A stretch of DNA of 64,000 bases from Gonatopus flavifemur (Eukaryota > Arthropoda > Insecta > Hymenoptera > Dryinidae), in NCBI GenBank assembly GCA_018340375.1, contig JAFFJZ010000002.1:48070001-48134000 (forward strand). Direction: 5' to 3'. The position numbers and the translations under genes were made by a program. Numbering within the stretch: position 1 is the first letter of the stretch; each line of letters begins with the position of its first letter. Positions 59,216-64,000 of the stretch are shown piece by piece. The notes below the pieces were generated by a model, which was not told the origin of the DNA, ran no database searches, and saw only the letters and a program-made list of their open reading frames with translations.

Positions 59216-62200
59216 AGGATCGGAAATTTCATTATCATAATAAACAAAACACACAATTTCGATTTGAAATTTTCAAAGGATAATACATCGTAACGACAAC
59301 AAGGTTTCGTAGTTTATTATTCAATTCTCTTCGTCAAGTTATTGTTCACTATTGAAAAAAATGGAACTTTCCGGTACCCAGGAACTGGAGAATTTCTGTT
59401 CATAATGAATTTTTCAGTTTACGTGCCAGAAAATTACTGTTGTACCGGGATTTTTCCGTATTTTACATTAAATTTCATTTTTTCAACTTCAATTTTCCAG
59501 TTTGAATACAAGAATTTTCCGATACGCTCACCAAAATTTTCATAATTCAAGTGTAATTTTGACGTACAAATGTACAGGTCAATCGCTTCCATTATGGTAC
59601 TGAAAGTTTTCCGCTTTTGTTTTTACAAAAGTTGCTATTGAAAATATCAAACTCTCTCATTGAAGTAGAATTATTCTTATTTCTGCATGCAGGGAAACAT
59701 AAAGTACACTTGATATAAAATGATAATCCAATTCTGCCTTAATTCGTATGTTATCTGATAATTAACACACCCCGTTCTCATGATCTCTTTTTTCTTCACG
59801 CTTGCATTTGTATCTAAATCAGATAAAATATTCTCACATGGATCGGACACTTCAACCGCTTTAATCTTCTTGTGAGAGGGATTTGGGTATAATTATCTCT
59901 TCTTTCAAAATGTACACAAAGAACCAGTCCAAGAACCACAAGGAAGAATGCTTTGCTCATAAAATATTTCATACGCTCTTGGAGGAATCCCGTTCCATTT
60001 GCACAGTTTGTACAGTGGCGGACTTTGAAGTCGTTGCCGGTGTTTGCGTCAACGGACAATTTGAAAAAAAAAAGGAAATGATAATTTTTTCTTCTTTGAA
60101 TTCATAAATATATGATTCTTGAATCAAACAGAATCTTTATTAATCATTCACATTCAGAGAAACGATAATAAATACATTTCCACAGAAGAAATTCCACGAA
60201 GAATTTCCACAGAATATTTATACACTCTCCACATGAATTGTGTCCAACTATCGTGAATCCAATAGACAATTTCGACTCCGTTATACATCTTCCGCTGTGC
60301 ATTTATCAACTTCGATTGGAATGAATTCAACATTAGTCTTGATAGTAGCAGATAGGTTTCATATTCGATCGTTATATCTAATCTGTACAATCAAACTCGT
60401 TACCAGACTAAATTGGATAGGAGGATTCTGTTTTCATTGAGACAGCATCCGTGTTCATTATTTTATATGAACTTATCTCCTCTGCATTGGGTATTCTTCG
60501 TACGTCTTCGAGTGTAGATACGAATGAAATATACATACATATTATACAGGTAGCTATCGAAAATAATGGAGAGAAAGAATAACGAAATGCAGTATAGTAT
60601 CCGACGTGCGTGCAATAAATATTGGATTTATATCTTCATGAGATTGTACAAGTGTTGATGTGCGAGTATTGGAAGATAGGTTTTATTGGTAGTTCTCGAT
60701 ATTGTGGCATGGTGAATAGTGATGACAGGACCGTTATTGCATAGTGATAAAGATCTCACCATGCTCCATCTGTTTCTTCGTTCGATTTTATGTATCTCCA
60801 CTTTCGGATCGAAGAATTTAAGAAAATAATGGACCCGGATTAATCATTGCTTTCATTTTGTTCGTTCCGATTCTAACATATATTTGGAAATCTTTCTCAA
60901 AATATAAACACTGTGTCAATGAGGAGAAATGGAACAAAGCAAAAACACGCAATTCTTGTGGGAAATCACGACCTGCGTTGGCTGGAAAGTGGATCAGCCG
61001 TGAGTTTCTGGGACAGCGAAGAATCGATCGAAAACCATCGGAAGCTGGATAATCCGACTATATGATGTTCGTCTATCTTCATGACGATAAGCCGTCCCCA
61101 TCTTCAACTTTTTTTCCAACGGTTCTCACCCAACATTGATATAAGCGATCAATTCGGATTTCCCAAAAACTAGCCGTGGAGATGAAATGTACAGGGAAAG
61201 AATCTTTCAATTTAACGAGCTCAGAGGTATTGTTTTCATCAAAGTTTCCAACATTTTGTCCTGTTTCTGATTTTCCATATAACTGAAATATAACGATATG
61301 ATAACCCACTCAATTAGAAATGCTGAGACGTTTTATGCGTGAGTTCAACAATGAAACCAAGAACTCTTTCTTCCAATGCGCTTCAAAACACAATAGCTGA
61401 TGTTGATAACAAGAACCAAATTACTACGGAAGATTGATACTTCTCAAGTTTCTTCGATACATTGTTGAATCTTCATTGTTAAGAACAAATTTTGCGATAA
61501 CTCATTGTTTCTTCTGCTCTACTTCCAATGGAGAATAGAATTGAGACTGTATTTTAGATATTTTCAGCAATGAACGATAGATCGATGTAACAACTTTGAG
61601 GGATCTTTTGTATTTCTTCTTGAATAAGATTAAGGTATTGACGATGTCCATGATATATAATAAAATCAGGGGTAAATATTCAAAACAGTGTGAACAGTTT
61701 CTCACAATATCTATGTACCAGTCAATATCACATCACGTGTATCGATTTATCAATATATTCGTCAAGAAATTTCCCTGGCATCACTCCAGATATTATTGTT
61801 GTATTCCTGTTCAACCGCGATCATCCAACTTTAATGGAAATGGTATCATTTCCATTTTAGTGAATCACAAATCTTTTACATTCCAATTTGGATTTGATGT
61901 ATCATTTCGAGAGGAAATTTTATTCATTCCGTATAAAGTTATATAAAAAATGTGTGCATTTGTAGAAGAAATCTGCTACCTCTGATTGTGAAAAATATAA
62001 GTCATTGAAAATTCTTCTTTCGATAAGGATTTTCAACTTCCAGATATTCGGATGTTCAGAACGAGATATTTCGGTAAGCAAAATTCTTTCAAACAGTTTT
62101 GTAGGAATCATTTATAGTGATCAATATGAAATATGTTGCTGATCGAATAAGAAAATACTCAGCTGTGAACACTCCAAAATCTTCCAGTACACTCTTCAAA

Positions 62201-62499
62201 CGAAATAATTAACGATGATTCCTCAGATTTTGTGTGAATTTGAATTGTCGATTTCGTTTCTACGAACGATTTGAATTTCAAGAACATAAGATAGTGTGTC
62301 AATTATTGATTCTAAGATCAAGAGTTGCAGATGACTGTTTTACAGGAGGAATTCTTTTCATCTTGAGAGTGGTTTGCAGATCTACTTTTGAAATCTGAAA
62401 GAATCAGAAATCACAAGTTTCAGAACCTCAACAGAACTCAAGCATCGTAAGTGAATTTTCGGTGGATTTGAAATTAGAGTGTAGAGTCAATGGAAGTCC
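59216..62499. other. Apparently single-copy intronic DNA
   Basis: No gene or element is recognised. Open frames are all under 120 codons and lack domains. The Ser-Trp exon expected after 46046 was not found here either. Confidence 0.45.
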
Positions 62500-62940
62500 A
62501 TCGAACGGTTGAATGCCCACACTCCTAATTTCCGTTCATGAAACATTCTTCGAAGCTTCTTGTTCTCTCAGAGAGAACAGTTTTGAGCGGGATTCTCACT
62601 CGTTTCGAGGGACTTCTACTTTTTTGAATTGAGAATTCATTATAGAATTGGAGTGATTGTGAATTTCTACACTGTAAAAAATTTGGCGGTGTTAGAAGAA
62701 GTTCACCTCGAATGGTGTTGTTTCAATACCTGACGGTGTTATTTTAACACCGAATTTCAGGGTGGATTTCGATAGAATCCGCGTTTTTCTGACAGTGTAC
62801 CCTAAAACCTCGGACCATCACTCCGAATGAATGGAAATTTCACACAAAAATTTAACAAACTCACTTCTGGCTGGCTAAAGGAGTGGAATCTGACTCTGAA
62901 AATTTTAGAGAGTGATCATCTAATTTTCCATAAAATCATC
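62500..62940. mobile_element. Relative of 28746..29016, carrying a later MITE
   Basis: Shared words in the same order as the 28.7 kb copy: 'gggat..tcactcgtt', 'gtga.tttcta', 'ctggctgg.t.aag.agtg' and 'ctgaaaattttagagag'. The left end is worn. It is interrupted by 62670..62797. Confidence 0.65.
62670..62797. mobile_element. MITE, 128 bp, TA duplication, inside 62500..62940
   Basis: It begins CACTGTAAAAAATTTGGCGG and ends CGCGTTTTTCTGACAGTG, flanked by TA (62668-62669, 62798-62799). It contains 'ggtgtta' and 'taacaccg' words. The paralogous site at about 28900 reads through without it. Confidence 0.88.
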
Positions 62941-63025
62941 CACGTGTACTTCTAATCAAGGTCCGATGAAATACCCCAAACAGCAAAAGTTGCAGTGCAA
63001 ATAATGTTCCAGTGCTGCTGCACCA

Positions 63026-64000
63026 CACTGTAAAAAAAAACTGGAAATTTACTGTGCAACTGGACTGGAAATTTCCAGTGCTAGTACTGGAATATGGATA
63101 TTCCAGTACATGTACAGAGATTTTGTTGTTACGTTACTGAAAATTTACCAAGCATAACTGAAAATTCAGTCATTGTACTGGAATTTTCAAGTTTGAGATG
63201 ATGTACTGAAATTTTGCCATGATTTCGCGAAAATTTTACCGGCTCGTACTACAATTTTATAGTTCTTGTGCACCAAAAAAAAATATTCCCTCAAAAAGGA
63301 CTTGAGAAAAAATTTGGAATTTAGAAAAAAAAACCTAATCGTTGGTATACTGGAATTATACAGGTTTTTAACTGCAATTCTCAGGTTTTGTGATGGAATT
63401 TTCCAGTTACTATGCAATTGAATTATACAGGTTTTGAACTGCAATTTTCAGGTCGTGTGATGGAATTTTCCAGTTGCTATGCAACGGAATTTAATCACTG
63501 TTGCACTGAAATTTTCCACTTCTATTGGACTTCGTCATTTCTGGCAGGAAAAATTTCAAGTCTTTATATTAAAAATTTCCTGATTGAGATTTTGAATAAT
63601 AATTGTAATTGTAGCCAATGAAATTGATATATGAGGTTTTTCCAAGACTTATCCTCTTGTGTTCTAGATATGAAGCATATGTAGTAACCCAAGCTGGCCT
63701 TCCAACATGTCGCGCTATAGCTCATCGGTTAGGTCTTAGGTTTCAGTTGGTAGGCAGGTAGAAAAGTGTGGGTTCAAATCCTGTTAGGTAGACATGAGTT
63801 TCTGTCCATCCAAATGAACGATCAAAAGTTTCTCAATCATCTTGGAACACAAGGACCCTGCAAAATCACTTTGCGTGAGCAATTTTTTTTCAATTTTCAT
63901 GGATATTTTCAGCATTAATTTTCCAGTACATGTCCTGGAAAAGTCCAGCTCGTGTACTGAAAAATTCCAGTACCGAGGCTCAGAAAATTTCCAGTTTTGA
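63026..64000. mobile_element. 'CTGGAAATTTCCAGT'-rich element, open at the right edge
   Basis: CACTGTAAAAAAAAACTGG at 63026 looks like a left terminus. Dozens of 'ctggaa', 'ttccagt' and 'actgaaaatt' words follow in both orientations up to the end of the window. No right end is reached. A tRNA-derived sequence (63711..63870) interrupts it. Confidence 0.6.
63711..63870 (+). mobile_element. Probable tRNA-derived SINE
   Basis: A polymerase III A-box-like sequence TAGCTCATCGGTTAGG lies at 63718..63733 and a B-box GGTTCAAATCC at 63771..63781. The start-to-start spacing is 53 bp, a little longer than in a plain tRNA. The T-arm pairing around the B-box is weak (several G-T pairs), and I see no acceptor stem. 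This is therefore a tRNA-related SINE or tRNA relic rather than a working tRNA. The 3' end is undefined; a T-run is at 63881-63889. Confidence 0.6.

Noticed and set aside
63711..63790. Functional tRNA gene
   Set aside because: A- and B-boxes are present, but the T-arm pairs poorly, the spacing is long and no acceptor stem is visible.
1..64000. CRISPR array, operons, riboswitches or other bacterial features
   Set aside because: Repeats here are inverted or tandem without regular unique spacers, and gene density and splice signals are those of an arthropod genome.

Overview
This looks like non-coding DNA from an arthropod, most likely an insect. It is AT-rich and packed with small inverted-repeat transposons. 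It carries two Tc1/mariner-superfamily (mariner, DD34D) copies and one short exon of the arthropod DPR-type immunoglobulin family. I see no bacterial, organellar or viral genes. I cannot name the species.

The only host coding sequence I can support is one 176-base exon on the + strand (45871..46046). It encodes the start of an Ig V-type domain. Everything on both sides reads as intron of that gene: more than 45 kb upstream and about 18 kb downstream without another exon I can recognise. Very long introns are usual for this neuronal cell-surface family. First exons, UTR exons and short exons could still be hidden.

Most of the rest is transposon debris, often nested. Region 1-2.3 kb holds old direct repeats and foldback elements. 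Region 5.7-11.9 kb is a dense cluster with several elements inside one another, plus a 36/72-bp tandem array. Region 17.9-23.4 kb has foldback elements and three copies of one 'CCCAGATA' family. Region 28.7-33.3 kb has a three-level nest, an AGATCT-rich element and a 0.67 kb palindrome. Region 36.4-45 kb has a 2.2 kb decayed transposon with tandem repeats and a transposase-associated pseudogene, then an old element split by a frameshifted mariner. Region 45.6-49.3 kb, around the Ig exon, is crowded with miniature elements. Region 57.0-58.3 kb is an intact mariner with a full 354-codon transposase gene. Region 62.5-64 kb has more foldback elements and a tRNA-derived SINE candidate. The stretches between (about 2.1-5.7, 11.9-13.9, 14.2-17.9, 23.4-27.3, 33.3-36.4, 49.3-52.3, 52.5-56.9 and 59.2-62.5 kb) look like single-copy intron.

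The observation I find most worth following is a group of eleven elements that begin CCC (one begins CTC) and end GGG. Each is flanked by a matching 2-bp direct repeat, and in nine of the eleven that dinucleotide is not TA. Most known 2-bp-duplicating DNA transposons insist on TA, so this may be a poorly described transposase specificity. All boundaries here were read by eye.
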